A stretch of DNA of 64,000 nucleotides from Halictus rubicundus (lineage: Eukaryota > Arthropoda > Insecta > Hymenoptera > Halictidae), in contig NC_135152.1 of assembly GCF_050948215.1 (NCBI RefSeq), positions 3,568,310-3,632,309 on the forward strand, written 5' to 3'. Positions 23,136-35,290 of the stretch are shown one piece after another. Each line of letters opens with the position of its first letter. Within the stretch, counting starts at the first letter, position 1. Under the pieces are notes generated by a model. That model saw only the letters and a program-made list of their open reading frames with translations. It searched no databases and was not told the DNA's origin. Position numbers and translations under genes: made by a program.

Positions 23136-23860
23136 ATTTCAAGGTCGTCCAAGGGCATTTATTGCTGTTCGAGTTTCTTGAGAAAAGAAGCACGAATATT
23201 AATCGTGTCAGTCGACTAAGAATTATCTTTGAAGAAAACAATTTTAAATATAGGTGAATCGACCAAAAGAATTGAAAAACTTTATTTCGAACTGATCAAA
23301 ATTCTTAAGAAAGGAGAAACGTATCTATGTAGGCACCGTTTCTCTCAAACATTGTCCAAGCATTTTCCATAAAGATCCTTATTATTAGTGTTGCTGATCG
23401 ACCACGTCTCGCAAATTGGATCCAGCACGGTGCAAATTCGGCAACTCCCAGTATCGATTACGGAAGTAACCGGTTTCGGTAGTAGAAAGAGACACAAACG
23501 AGTGGCTCAAAACGTTCACCGCTAGGAAGGATGGAAGGAAGAATTCGAATAGAGTCTGCGCCGTAGAGGTGCGGCGTTGGTGCTCTCCCTCAAAAACGTT
23601 TTCACCTGATCCAACATACAGAGTGAGAGAGGGGTGGGGGTTAGGAGGAGGAGGAGAGAAAGAAAGAGAGAGTGCTGGCCAGGCCAGCGCGCATTCTCAC
23701 CAGTATCAAAAGAACTGGATGGAAGTCGAACCGCAAAGGATCGAGAGTCGAATGCCGTCGAATGGACAAGCAGAACGTAATCCGAATTCCGAGTGGTTAC
23801 AGAGCGAGAGGCGCACACGGTGGATAAAGGAGAACGAGGAAACGAAACAGCAGCAGCCAC
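23136..23860. other. Non-coding stretch before a Transib-like element
   Basis: No exon supported. Paired open frames at 23522-23925 on both strands lie in a purine-rich block and carry no recognisable domain. Confidence 0.45.
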
Positions 23861-23865
23861 CGCCG

Positions 23866-25487
23866 CACAGTGGGACGAAACAGGCGATTCCCTTGACATG
23901 GCTTTTTCATCCAGTTATTCCTTAATAAAAATTAAAATGTGGGTCATACTCTATGTATTTTTTCGTGCTGAATCGAATGGTGAAGTCCGTTAGATGATAG
24001 GAATGATGCGAAAGAAGCTACAGCGCATTCATAGAACAATAATCTTGGATTTTTTATTTTCACATAAACAATTTAATGGTTACTTAAATATGTACTGAGG
24101 AATGAATAGAATTTAGTTTTTGTTTAATTTTTTAATTTTGTTTAATGTTTTGTAGGTGTAAATAAAATCTCTACTTAGCAACTGAAAAACTTCAGAAATG
24201 ATATAAGTAAAATGAGGTACCTTTAGTTAACTTTCATCTTATTATTGCATGTCGGTTTCTTCTAGCAATTCGGGTTCTCCAATGTATAATCTTGTTCTTC
24301 TACCTCATCAAATCTTAGCGAAGCGTCCAAAAAATCTGAAATTATGTCATCTTCTTCGGGGACATCATCAGCAACAAGAAGCAACGTTTGGGTTTCTGGG
24401 AATAACTTCTTTGTCATAGAATTTTGAAAAAAACCATTGAAAAAAAAAAAATCATTGCATTTAAAAAAATGAAGTTGACCTTCATATCTCCTTGACGTCT
24501 CCATCTATAAAATTACTGTCATATCTAAAAAATGAATGACATCAGATTACGAGTGCCTCGATATCAATTAAGTTTGGTCTGAAGAATTTTCTTCTATCTT
24601 TAAAAGTAAGCTACTTATTCAGGTGACCTGTTTATAGTGCCCACCCTGTATATTGTTTCGTTGTCTTCCTTAGTTATATTATTTCGTTATCTTTGTTGTT
24701 AAGTATCTACACAGAACACTACAATTGTATGTAAAACTTGTAACAAGTCATAGAAATATGGAATAAATACCCTCCTTTTATAATTTACAATCTTTATTCG
24801 TTCATATGCATGCAATGAAAATCCATAATTCCAACATTTTCCAAAACTATTCGCTGCACACGGATACGGAAAGCTGAGAACTGATACTGATCGAAAAGAG
24901 CAGAATTAAGAAATGCATACATAGTCAACAAATACTGCGTTTTGCTGGACTTTGACTCTAGACACCACTTCTTCAAACATGATTTCCGGGAAGAATCGGA
25001 CGAAGTCGGGTATGATTTTTGCGTATTTCTCTCACTGAATACCAACTGTAAACACTTATAAAGTCTATTTTTCGGAACAAATCGGAACTTTTTTGTAACA
25101 CGACAAAATGTACGCAAAATGCCCACAACGTTACTAAACGTCAAGTGTTAGACAGTAATACAGCCATTTTTTATTTCATTCATATTTTTCTCAGCTCAAA
25201 TACACCTCATAAGTAGGAAAAAATTATACAACAACATTGCCAAAAGATGGAAACTATTAGGAACAATTCATTAGAAAGATACGGTTTCATGAAAATTCAA
25301 GTCTTGAGCTGTCGATTTCAGATACATATGCCGGAAATATAGCGTTATCACTGACATGTCCTGGAATGTCCCCACGTTTTACTTATTCCAAAAGCCTAGG
25401 AAACGATCCTATGAGCTCTCTTACTGGGAACAAGAAGTTTGATTTTTTCGTCCATGTCGGAGATTTTACATAAGTCGTCCCACTGTG
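23866..25487. mobile_element. Transib-like DNA transposon (element 3), decayed
   Basis: The left end is CACAGTGGGACGA at 23866; the right end, read on the minus strand, is also CACAGTGGGACGA. The flanks are the 5-bp direct repeat CGCCG (23861-23865 and 25488-25492). A CACAGTG-type terminal heptamer and 5-bp CGNCG target duplications are hallmarks of Transib transposons, the group related to RAG1 and its signal sequences. Two minus-strand frames inside (24504-24262 and 25144-24794) may be decayed coding pieces, but no catalytic motif was identified. Near 24620-24650 lies GGTGACCTGTTTATAGTG plus CCACCCTGTATA, resembling a sequence at 48829, perhaps a leftover end of another element. Confidence 0.8.
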
Positions 25488-25492
25488 CGCCG

Positions 25493-26044
25493 CCGCGGAA
25501 ACGGCGAAACAATCGGTCGTGTGCCCGGTAAATCAAAGGGTTACTGCGAAATTTTCTGCAGGGCCCGCCCGAATGCAGTAACAAACCAGCCCCGAATCCT
25601 GCCCGGCTCGATAACGTTTCCCCGCCAGGGCAAAACACACATATCTCCGGCGGTAAACACGCATGACAAGCGATGTAATTAAAGCTGAGTGCAGCTAAAC
25701 GACATCGAGCTTGGACGGCTTGATTATTATTGGCCGGCCAACATTTCGACCCGATTCTGTCAAATATAGCCCCGGCCCGCCGCGTAATTTTGTATCGCGA
25801 ATATTAAACCATTAGGTGTAATGACCGATGCGTGTTGCGATCCCGCGAAATTCGACCGATCCCACGCCGACGCACTAGGATGCGCTTTTCTCGAAATGCT
25901 GGCCGAAACTCATTTTCGTAAATTTTGCTACGGCAGTCAGTTTGTTGTGTATGTTTCGGTGCGTCGTATGCAACTTGATTGTTTTGAATACGTTGATTGG
26001 GTGCCGAGATATATGCCATTGAAGTTGACAAAGTCTGCTGCTCT
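25493..26044. other. Non-coding stretch
   Basis: GC-rich to about 25800, then AT-rich. Short open frames on both strands lack family features. Confidence 0.45.
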
Positions 26045-26048
26045 TTAA

Positions 26049-26283
26049 CACTATGACTGTCAAACTAGAAACGTAAAAAATTCCATAAAATCAAAGTAAG
26101 TTATTTAATGTAATAAAAATGGGAAGAAATTAAATGTATGATATTGAATAGTCCTCCAACTTTCTTGCATTTTACAGATCCTAATCAAATTCGGTACAAT
26201 GAATATATTCACGTAAAAATTCATTTTAAAACCTGGACAAACAATTCCGTCACCCACATGTGGGTGACATGGCGGTCAACGTG
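26049..26283. mobile_element. TTAA-type MITE with CACCCACATGTGGGTG palindrome
   Basis: Flanked by TTAA at 26045-26048 and 26284-26287. The left end is CACTATGACTGTC; the right end, read on the minus strand, is CACGTTGACCGCC. The perfect 16-bp palindrome CACCCACATGTGGGTG lies near 26253, about 20 bp in from the right end. No coding content. Confidence 0.65.
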
Positions 26284-26287
26284 TTAA

Positions 26288-27309
26288 GCATGTTTAAGGT
26301 GTTAGGGAAAACAAAATTTTAAAAAAATCGTCGAAGTATCCGACAGATTTTTTGCTTCTACAATTTTATGTACATATATCACTGCATCGAATGCAGTTTG
26401 AATTGTTTAAATATATCGATTGGTGAACACTGAGAAAGTTGGCCTATAAAAAGTTTCATGCCTTTTAGCTTCTGAAAAGTTGAACCTAGAAAGGCTTTTA
26501 GGTTGTACTTTTTGGTGGATCACCCTATACAATCTTTATTCCCACCGAAGAATATTACGTGCATTTAAATTGAATTGTCCTCGTACTATTGATCGATTGA
26601 TTTGATTAATTGATGACGATCCAGGAATAAATTGTTCGGAGTGTCTTCGGCGGGGAATGAACATGTTTACGAAACGCTTTAATTTTTGTAGTTTTGCTCG
26701 GCCAGAGAGTTTTAAAGCAATGCGCGTCGACGACCAATATTCGTTCCACGGGCTCGACGGATCTCCACGGTTCTCGGCACTTCAACTTTCAAATGAATTT
26801 TCCGGGAATAATGAATTTTATCATCGTCCGCGCGCTGCGCTGCGCCGATCGGCGCTTCGTTGCGTCACGCTCTGAATAATCTGCGGGCCCGATCGTCGAA
26901 CGGCATAAATTTATTTAATTGGCGTGGCCGAATATTGAAAAAAATTCCATTCGAAATTATTATCGCCCCTCGTTATCGTTATTACTCCGTCCACCGTATC
27001 GTTTCCTCGTTAATAAACGGCTGAATTTCGACGGATGTAATAATGGTCCCGTGTCGACGTCGCGTCGCCTAGATAACGGCTATTCCGATAGTGTACAAAT
27101 TTTAACACTGGAACTACAGCACTCGTTTTAACGAAGAATTCTCAATTTTTTAATTAACACGATTAGCTCTAGCTTAATTAGCTAGTTTCCATCGTCACTA
27201 GATTTTAAAAGGCATTTTTTAAAATTTTGAATAAAAATATGTCGACACTGTAAACCGTACAACTGAAAAGGGGGTGTTCTACATAAAAAAATAAGTCAAA
27301 ATAGATATA
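26288..27309. other. Non-coding stretch
   Basis: GGTGGATCACCCTATA near 26515 resembles the end of a Tc1/mariner-type element, but no partner end was found. A CpG-containing block covers about 26640-27130. No exon recognised. Confidence 0.45.
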
Positions 27310-27518
27310 CAGTCTTTTCTCGATACATGTCGCAAATACCTGGCTGATAAAAGTCGCAGAACTAACCCCACTGCCGCGGGGTATACCCCGTGAGGGGCCG
27401 CGAAGCTCGATAATACGGGTCGGGTACGACGTTCAGCGTGGATCAAAGAATAGTATCTCCTGGACCATATATGTCGCTGGCAAGACCCGTGTTGTTGACA
27501 TATATCGAGAAAACACTG
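27310..27518. mobile_element. Family A MITE, copy 3 (best preserved)
   Basis: 209 bp, flanked by TA on both sides. The ends are inverted: CAGTCTTTTCTCGATACATG on the left and, read on the minus strand, CAGTGTTTTCTCGATATATG on the right. The interior (CCACTGCCGCGGGGTATACC, CTCCTGGACCATATATGTCG) matches copies 1 and 2. No coding capacity. TA target and short ends suggest mobilisation by a Tc1/mariner-type enzyme. Confidence 0.85.
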
Positions 27519-27627
27519 TACATAAAATTGCGGTAGAAACAGTGTCGGTATATGCAGCTCTATAACGACAAGAATGAATGCATTGAGATTTTCTAATTTG
27601 GAACATCAATTTGCTAAATGTGATTAA

Positions 27628-27956
27628 CCCCTTAACGCACAGTTTAAAAAAAAACCGGCCAAAAAAAATCAATTTTTGGTGTAGAATTTTGATATACTGC
27701 GCTTTTGTTCCATGGAAAACGGCTATATTTTATTCTTGAATAAATAAGTGTTATAGCTTACAATCCCATCTAAATGATAAATATCAATAAAACGATATTT
27801 TTCTTTGCTTTCACATTGTTATTTTCAATTCTCGATGATATTCGAGTGTGAAAAATTATAGCAGCATACAATACAACGGCGCTCGAATTATCTCGAGTGT
27901 GCACAGTTTCGCCTGTTTAGCGCGCTCGAATTAACTCGAGCGTACAAGTTAAGGGG
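27628..27956. mobile_element. TTAA-rich-ended MITE with TCGA palindromes
   Basis: The left end CCCCTTAACGCACAG follows TTAA at 27624-27627; the right end read on the minus strand is CCCCTTAACTTGTACG. Close to the right end are the near-palindromes GCGCTCGAATTAACTCGAGC and CGCTCGAATTATCTCGAG. It could equally be bounded by the inner TTAAs (27632 and 27949). No coding content. Confidence 0.5.
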
Positions 27957-29741
27957 TTCACAAGTATCAGTAAATTAAATATAAAGCGTTAGAATGACCA
28001 GGACGATTTAAAAATTCTTGCAACTGATCCGATAACTTTTGTTGCGTGTAAAAATCCTCAATTATAATAAACGGCGTATTATAAATAATGTATTATAAAA
28101 TACGTATTTTAACTGATAATATTACAGGCAAAGGAGCTGCTTCTGTACGAAGTTCAAACACTGGCAAATCGGTCCACTTAGGCAAAAATAAAGAAGCATT
28201 CGAGGAACGATCGCAGTCGAATTAAAGGACAACCGATCCAACAAACATCTCCGTCGGCTCGTCTCCAGCCGAGTGCTGGGAATCGTGGCGAAGAGAGCGG
28301 GAGGAAGGTAAACGAAGATTAAAGTCGCGAAGAAATAATTTCTGCGTCAAAGGGTGGCTGCGTTTTCACGGTGGATCGATCACGGGCCACCTTATAACAT
28401 CGGCTCTTAAAGGCCTCCTTTCAGGAGCACGGAGTAAACCTTGCTAGGGTTAGGATTCGCGTCTTTGAACTTGACACGGGTCACCTGACTCTGTGGCTTC
28501 GGCCTCATCTTCGGATCCTTGCTCCATCTATCCCTCGTTCTCCTTCTTCTTCATTTTCCCAACTATCTATCTCTCTCTCTCTCTCTTTTTCTCTTTGGCC
28601 TCTTCATCGAGAGTTCTCTCTTCCACAGTGTTTTCGGTGCTCACTCTTTCTCCGTTTCTCTCCCGCGGCTCTCCGAGCTGTGGAGTCCCTGGAAACGACG
28701 ACCGCAGTCGCGTTTCCTCACCCCCTTTCCTCCCCTTTAATTTTCCGCCGCGTCTTGTCCTCGCTCCCTCGATACACACTGTATCGGGGGTGTATCGGGG
28801 TTAGTGATGCGAGCTCGCCACCCCCGGACCAGCGCCGCAGCAATTTGCGAGTACACAGACCCGACGAATCGCTCTCAATGCTGACAGTGTTCCTGCCAAG
28901 GCCTCACAGAATTTGTTTAACAAACCGGTTTTCGCCCCCAGACCTATCGAAGATTTTCATCGCTTAAGAGCGACGCCTCTTATTCTCGAGGCTGTTGTTG
29001 CACTTGCATTTTTCGGAATTTTTTTCAGGAAAACCATTGAACCTTTTTCATTGGGATTTTGCACACATATCTATTGGTGTTTGGAGGTAGACTTATGATT
29101 TTTTTCGAACAAAAATAATTGATATTACACGAGATATATTTTTTTATAAAGGAGTGTCATTCGTGTCCGGACGATTTCGAACTTTGTCAAATTCGCGTGT
29201 TTTGCTTCGTACTACCTACAACGAAACAAAGAAGATAGATAAAGGGTGTTGAAGTGTGACCAGTGGGAGCAATAAAATATTTGAAAATTTTTGCGATCCA
29301 TTTAAAAATCGAGCTACACACCTGAGAGGCTAAGGCTGATCATTAAAGCAAAATATTAGTGTAATAATAAGCGGAAATCATTTTGAGGTAACTGGTAGTA
29401 GTGCGCGAGTTTCTCTGTACGAGAACGAGTGGAGTTATGCTCGTCGCCAACTCGACGGCGCGTCGCAGCCCCTAAACGGGCCGAAACAGATTTCCCGGGC
29501 GTGATTACAATATTGCTGTTGGCAGAGCTCTTGGACCCGACGTCGGCCATCGATTCTAAATTAATTTCAATTACGTCCGACCGGCCGACCCGGCCGATCA
29601 TCTGCATTTCACCTAACCGGGAACCGACGGATATTTATGCGCGAGTCCCGGCGAACCGAGCAGACACGTTTTCCCAGCCTTTGACCTGGTTTTTCTGGCA
29701 ATACACCCGATAACCTGTTTTGTTTTCCCTTTTTCTATCAC

Positions 29742-29778
<37 letters not shown>

Positions 29779-30137
29779 ATACGTAACGGGTCGCCGGTAA
29801 TCGAATCAACAACTGTACGAGAAAACATTTCAATTTGAATATTGATCGCGCAATCTTGTCCGACCAGCTATTGATACACGCTACTTATTCTCGATAGAAC
29901 CGGCAAAACCGATTACTACTCACGGAACACGGGAAAGCTTTTCATCGGAGATCACGGGAACAGTGGTCGAAAAATGTTCCCGTTCCGTTTATGGGATTTG
30001 ATGTTTATTTACTGTGGCTTTTTGCACACCGTCCTTTCTAGCGATTCTGGAGAACATGCGAAACTGGGACTTTCGTCTCCTGTTTTCTTTAACTGGGGTT
30101 CTTTGATCAAATGAAGCCGCTCTGGAACCTAAAATAC
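27957..30137. other. Non-coding stretch
   Basis: Contains CT tracts at about 28569-28590 and 29743-29775 and a CpG-containing block around 28640-28860. No exon or element recognised. Confidence 0.45.
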
Positions 30138-30290
30138 AGGTGAGTTGTTTAGATGCTTCTAGATTGAATACAAAATCTTAAAAATTTTTTGAGAATTTTT
30201 ATTCCTAACGTATAGGTGAATTGCTTAAGTGCTTTTAGATCGAATACAAAACTCTTTTAATTCCTTGAGGATTCTGTTGATAGAATGATG
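30138..30290. repeat. Two-copy tandem repeat, 76 bp
   Basis: AGGTGAGTTGTTTAGATGCT at 30138 recurs as AGGTGAATTGCTTAAGTGCT at 30214. Both continue TCTAGATTGAATACAAAA / TTTAGATCGAATACAAAA. Confidence 0.65.
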
Positions 30291-30789
30291 ATATTAGGCT
30301 TATCTGTCTGGTCATTAAAGTAACAAACAAATGGTATAAATATTAAAAGTTCAGTGTACATTTTGATTTGAAATCATTGCACGTATTAATGCGCGATTTT
30401 GGTCTTCTAAGAAAAATACTGAATTGAATTTTAATTCAAATGAATTTCTTGAATTTCTATTAATTGACGATGATATTAAATTTTATTCTAGCAGGTGTAC
30501 GAAGGAATAACCACGACAAACAATTTATTTTAATTAATTCAACCTGGCTATCTTCTTAGAACGCGGAGGGCAGATTAAAAAGCATTTGCAAGTGAAAAAT
30601 AGAACGTCCCAGAATAATTAAGTTAAAAGGTTGAGTAAAACAACCGCGTGAGAGTAAATAAAACGCGTTAGAAGCCCATGAAAAAATTAGTAATGCAAAA
30701 ACGTACTGAAGAAGACAGCGTGGTGAAAAAAAATAGAAAATTCATCACCGGTGTGAAAGATAATTTAAAAATGAACTTGCTCCACTATT

Positions 30790-31433
30790 TTATAAACAAA
30801 ACGTCAAGTCGCTCTGGATAATTGTATTCTGCTCTCGTCGCGCACTTAATGTTTACTAAAACGTCAATCATCCTTGCTTTGAAAAAATTTAATCGCACAC
30901 TTGCTGTACACTTAACAATCGGATGAAAAATGGACAACCTTACTTCCAAAAACATTTATTTCTGTTTTCATTGTGCACTTGATATTTATTCAATATTTGC
31001 ATGTACGGACAATATTTTCGTAAAAACATGGAATTATGCTATACACTAAAAAATTTGTTGAAAGATGAACTGTTCTGATAAAAATTAATTCCTGTTCTTC
31101 TTGTGCACTTAATAATTTGATGCAGAATGGATAGTCGTTGCTTCCAAAAAAATTGATTTTTATTCCTACTGTGCACACAGTTTTTATTCAATATTTGCAT
31201 GGACGGTTCTCTAAAAATATTGAATTATGCATTCGCTGTACACTAACAAATTTGTTGAAAGATGAACTGTTCTGATAAAAATTGATTCCTGTTCTTGTTG
31301 TGCACTTTTAATAATTTGATGCAGAAGGATAGTCGTTGCTTCCAAAAAGATTGATTCTTATTCTTATTGTGCACACTATTTTTATTAATTAATATTTGCA
31401 TGGACGATTCTCTAAAAAAATTGAATCGAACAC
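30790..31433. repeat. Tandem repeat, period 198 bp, about three copies
   Basis: TTTATTCAATATTTGCATG occurs at 30985 and 31183 and, slightly changed, at 31381: a 198-bp step twice. The intervening blocks also align (GTTGAAAGATGAACTGTTCT twice; CTTCCAAAAA and TGTGCAC blocks in all). The array ends directly against the TTAA that begins the next MITE. Confidence 0.85.
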
Positions 31434-31594
31434 TTAACCCTTAGCACTCTAAGGCGCCACTAAAAATTGCTGTATCATTATCCAAAATATTTTTTACATT
31501 ACTAAATTTGTTTGTATTTAGTAAACTACTAAACATTTCAGTATTGTATGAGTAAATTGTACCATTTTCATATGTAGAACATGAAAAAGAAATA

Positions 31595-32403
31595 CAGGGT
31601 GTCCCGTAACTGGTGGTACAACCGAGCAGGGGATGATTCTACATGAAAAACTGAGTTGAAAATATAGAATAAAATTTTTTGATACAAGGCTTTGTTTTCG
31701 AGAAAAATGAGTTTGAAAATTTGTCTAGTGCGCGTGCACTCGGCTTACTTGCGGCTCAACGGGATTCGAAGAACGCTAATTTTTCAACAGGATGGAGCAC
31801 CACCGCACTACAGTTGCGAAGTAAGACGTTCTTTAAGTCAAAATGATCAGTGCTGGATCGGTCGCGGTGGCAGAGTACCTTGGCCGCCACGATCTCCGGA
31901 TTTGTCACTGTTAGATTTATATTTGTGGGGTCAGGTGAAATCGATTGTGTATCGTGATGACATAACGAGCATCGAACAATTGCAACAAAAAATTGTGATA
32001 GCGTTTGAACACTTAAAGCAACATAATAATTGCACATTACAAGAGGTTCGAAGGAATTTAATACGAAAAGCACAATTATGTCTACAACAACGTGGACAGC
32101 ACTTCCAGCAATTTATGAATTAAACGAATTCCTCGAAGGTAATTCTAACATTGTAACCTCGACCTTCGATTTATTCGATGTATACAAACCTCGAAAACTT
32201 TTGCGAAAAAAGGTTGAGGTAACTCAGAATAAAGTCCGTTGAGCCGCAAGTAAGCCCAGTGCACGCGCACTAGACAAATTTTCAAACTTATTTTTCTCGA
32301 AAACAAAGCCTTGTATCAAAAAATTTTATTCTATATTTTCGACTCAGTTTTTCATGTAGAATCATCCCCTGCTCGGTTGTACCACCAGTTACGGGACACC
32401 CTG
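31595..32403. mobile_element. Non-autonomous element with 168-bp inverted ends
   Basis: Two nearly identical 168-bp inverted repeats, 31595-31762 and 32236-32403, begin CAGGGTGTCCCGTAACTGGT and differ at only a few positions. They enclose about 470 bp containing the C-terminal part of a transposase. The structure resembles the element at 8616, with an internal deletion that removed the N-terminal half of the enzyme. Near-identical arms imply fairly recent activity. Confidence 0.9.
31770..32123 (+). pseudogene. C-terminal transposase fragment (Tc1/mariner superfamily)
   Basis: The open frame begins inside the left terminal repeat. From 31770 it becomes transposase-like: RTLIFQQDGAPPHYSCEVRR carries the second catalytic Asp (QQDGAPPH), and PWPPRSPDLSLLDLYLWGQV carries the third acidic residue (SPDLxxLDxxLWG). 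A helical C-terminus then leads to the stop at 32121-32123. The DNA-binding domain and the first catalytic Asp are gone, so it is a remnant. The long-TIR element at 8616 keeps the missing first-Asp region in its own decayed copy, which suggests one family. Confidence 0.8.
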
Positions 32404-32481
32404 TGTATAGAGGGGAAATATTCTAGATCGGAAGAAATGTTTCGTTTTGGAGTCAAAATAGCTTCGAGCGCAAAGGCTTAA

Positions 32482-33503
32482 TATTAAACCGTGGACTATT
32501 GTTTTCGTTCAGAAAAAAATTGAAAAATACATATACTGCGCACGTAATGTTGGTGGAAACCTGAATTTGTTGAACACCGTGGAACTCTGTCTCTCTCGCC
32601 GAGCGCATCGAAAAATTGCTCGCAGATCAGGCCGCCTCTAAGCTGCCAGCAAACCGTAGAAAAGCCCCTGTGGTCGAAGGGCTAAGAAGCGTGAAGTGCG
32701 GTGAAATTGAACGAAATGGTAGAGGCTGTCGATAACTTAGCGGTAGGGTAGATCCAGCACAGGAAGCCGGGGGGGGGGGGGGGATATAGGAAGCCAACGC
32801 AGCATATTTCCATATTTCCGCGGCAGTCTCCCCGATCACCGTTTCTCTTTCGTAGGATCGGGCTCGGAAATCCTCGACGAAAGTTGTTTTTCAGCTGACT
32901 AGGATATCGTTGCAGAGAGGTGCATTAAGGATCATCGACAGGACACGGTAATCCCGTTACCGGTGGCGTATTTACACGCGGCCCGGTGCCCCGGCGGCTG
33001 CGAGCGTATATTTTCGCAGATTTGATTCTACGCTTCTAGTATAACGGGACAACAGCTTGCGCGCGCGAGCGCGATGGCCGAAGCGGGGCGCGGCTTTAAT
33101 GAGATTAAGCGTGAAAAACGAGCGCCGATCGTATAATATACTCGCGACGCGTACACGGCCTCGCGAGCGCGGCCCTGTTTTCATCGCAACCCAGTTTCTC
33201 CTTGTTGTTCGCAATTTAATATCTAGCCGGACTCGCCGTAAAGTGATTTCTTTTGTAATTACGGCGCCCCGGCGCGGCGCGAGGTCTCTCTGCGATTCGA
33301 GCTAGGAACGTCGAGGCATTTGCCTCTCATTAGACCGACCCCTCAACACGCCAGCGAACTCGTGCGCGTCGGCCCGAGTCGATCGATCACATTCGCGGGG
33401 CTATTTGCATATTTTGAGGTACTGCCAAACTTGGGATAGAGGGGCACACAATTTTGGAGAAAAGTTCCGAAAAATTAATTGTTAAAAAATTGAGAAAAAT
33501 GTA
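32482..33503. other. Non-coding stretch
   Basis: Contains a run of 15 G at 32769-32783 and a CpG-rich block at about 32950-33400. No exon recognised. Confidence 0.45.
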
Positions 33504-33980
33504 AGGTGCAGTGGGGTAAATCCGTACACGGGGCAAATCCGCACTAGGCCCTCATTTATTCGAATATACGTTGCATTGTACCAACTGTAAGGTAGAAATC
33601 TTCCTTTGGTTAGTATTCAATGATCAACATAGATGGCTGCCATGTATTCTGCGAATTTTTATTTGCATGTTATTTTATTACTAATAATAATTCCGCTTTT
33701 GCGGAATAATGTAAGGCAATAAGATTCAATAATTTTTAAACAGGTAGGTGCAGTTTTGCCCCAGTTCCAGAGAAGTCCGCCTTAGCAGCACTGTTTTTAA
33801 TTTATTAAGAAAATCATAAGTTTCAGAAGACATTTTTAATCCAAATTAATGAAACTTAAAGAATAAACCATGCGCTGAATAAAAACACTAAGATTATTAG
33901 GTTTTGGTGGAACAGATAGAAAATACATCAGTTTAAAGTAAACTTTACAATTTCTGAGTCGGTTTTACCCCACTCCACCT
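33504..33980. mobile_element. TA-flanked MITE with 20-bp ends
   Basis: TA at 33502-33503 and 33981-33982. The left end AGGTGCAGTGGGGTAAATCC and the right end, read on the minus strand, AGGTGGAGTGGGGTAAAACC match at 18 of 20 positions. Length 477 bp, AT-rich, no coding frame. On either side lie diverged pieces sharing ACAATTTTGGAG (33448, 34060), so it appears to have landed in a pre-existing short tandem repeat. Confidence 0.82.
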
Positions 33981-33982
33981 TA

Positions 33983-34819
33983 CTGAAAGATTACTAAAAA
34001 AATCCGTATTAATTGTTAAAAATGCCAGGTGTAAAACCAAGAAAGATCGATCAACGAGCAGACAATTTTGGAGGAAAATTATGAAAAAATTCCGACTACT
34101 AGTGGAATCGTGCAGCTAAAAAATTAAGGAAGATCGGTGAACGAGAGTCGAAGAGGACGCGAAATTTTGGGAAAAAATATATATCTGAGGAATGAACCGA
34201 GTGGGAGAGGGGAACGGTTTTCCCTCCATTCCGTTGGTTTAATTCACGGCCGGATAGAGCAAGCTCCGAGCGAATGAAACGCGGTCCTCTGTGTATTCGC
34301 GCGCGAGGGACCAACGACGACTTTTCAATATTTTATCAATCGACCGGTCGGCCGCTGCCAAACGTCGCCTAGTTGCGTAACTTCCGTATGGAGGAGCGCA
34401 GATAGTAATCGCGGCGCAACAATGGGCCGGCGAAGGTGGACGGGCGCGGAACGGGTATCAAAACGTCGAGCAATTCGCAGAAACGATCGGCCCCGGGTCC
34501 GCCTCGCCCGATGGAAATTCAATTTTCCGACTAGCTGGAGTCGCCGGCGTGTAGATACGCATTTTTGGACAGGTCCGCGGACGGTTTGACGTTTAACGGC
34601 GACGCGTCCGACGCACGTTCAAATTTCATGGACACTTTGCCGCGTTTTGCCCTTTTTACCTTCGCCCGTGCTTTACCCCTGCCGCCGACGAATTATGGTT
34701 GACGCGAAACTCGCGGCAGCGTTTTGCAAATAGCACCGAAACGGACTAGAGCGAACCGCTCGAAACAACGCTATTTTCGGGATTTTTTTCCCGAACAACG
34801 GATCGGTCAAATCTACTGA
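33983..34819. other. Non-coding stretch
   Basis: ACAATTTTGGAGG-type repeats near 34060 and 34153 continue the pattern left of the MITE. CpG-containing from about 34200 to 34780. No exon recognised. Confidence 0.45.
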
Positions 34820-35290
34820 AACTTTTAGAATATTTTTGTCTATGTTTCGAAATATACAGAGAATTTTTTTATTTTAGTGTCACCCTCCTCTGCGATGGTA
34901 TTCACATTTTCCAGTAACCAGGCCAACCACTCGAGTAAATCGGTATAAATAATTTTGAGAATTTTTTTCTCGGTAATGGCTTTGCGAAGCTTTTTGAAAT
35001 TTGTAGGACCTTTTTATCTATGTTTCGTAATATACAGAGAATTTTTTTAGTTTAGTACGACTGTTCCCTACGATGTTACTCATATTTTTTGCTATAGCAG
35101 TGGGAGAGACCCAATTAAACCGGTGGAAATAGTGTTATGTTTGGAAATTTTTGTGTAGATAATGGTTCGATGAAATTTTTCGATACTTTCAGCATGTTTT
35201 GATCCATATTTCAAAATATCAACAGAATTTTCTCACTTCGGTACGACCTTCTACTGCGATGTTGTTTGCATTATACTATAACAACGTATC
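34820..35290. repeat. Diverged tandem repeat, period about 178-186 bp
   Basis: Three units aligned on GTTTCGAAATATACAGAGAA (34845), GTTTCGTAATATACAGAGAA (35023) and ATTTCAAAATATCAACAGAA (35209). Each is followed by TTTTTTATTTTAGT-like and CTCTGCGATGGTATTCAC-like blocks. Confidence 0.75.

Larger units (their letters stand above)
31438..32477. mobile_element. TTAA-type MITE carrying a nested long-TIR element
   Basis: TTAA at 31434-31437 and 32478-32481. The left end is CCCTTAGCACTCTAAGG; the right end read on the minus strand is GCCTTTGCGCTCGAAGC. Removing the nested element 31595-32403 leaves about 231 bp. No coding sequence of its own. Confidence 0.6.
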
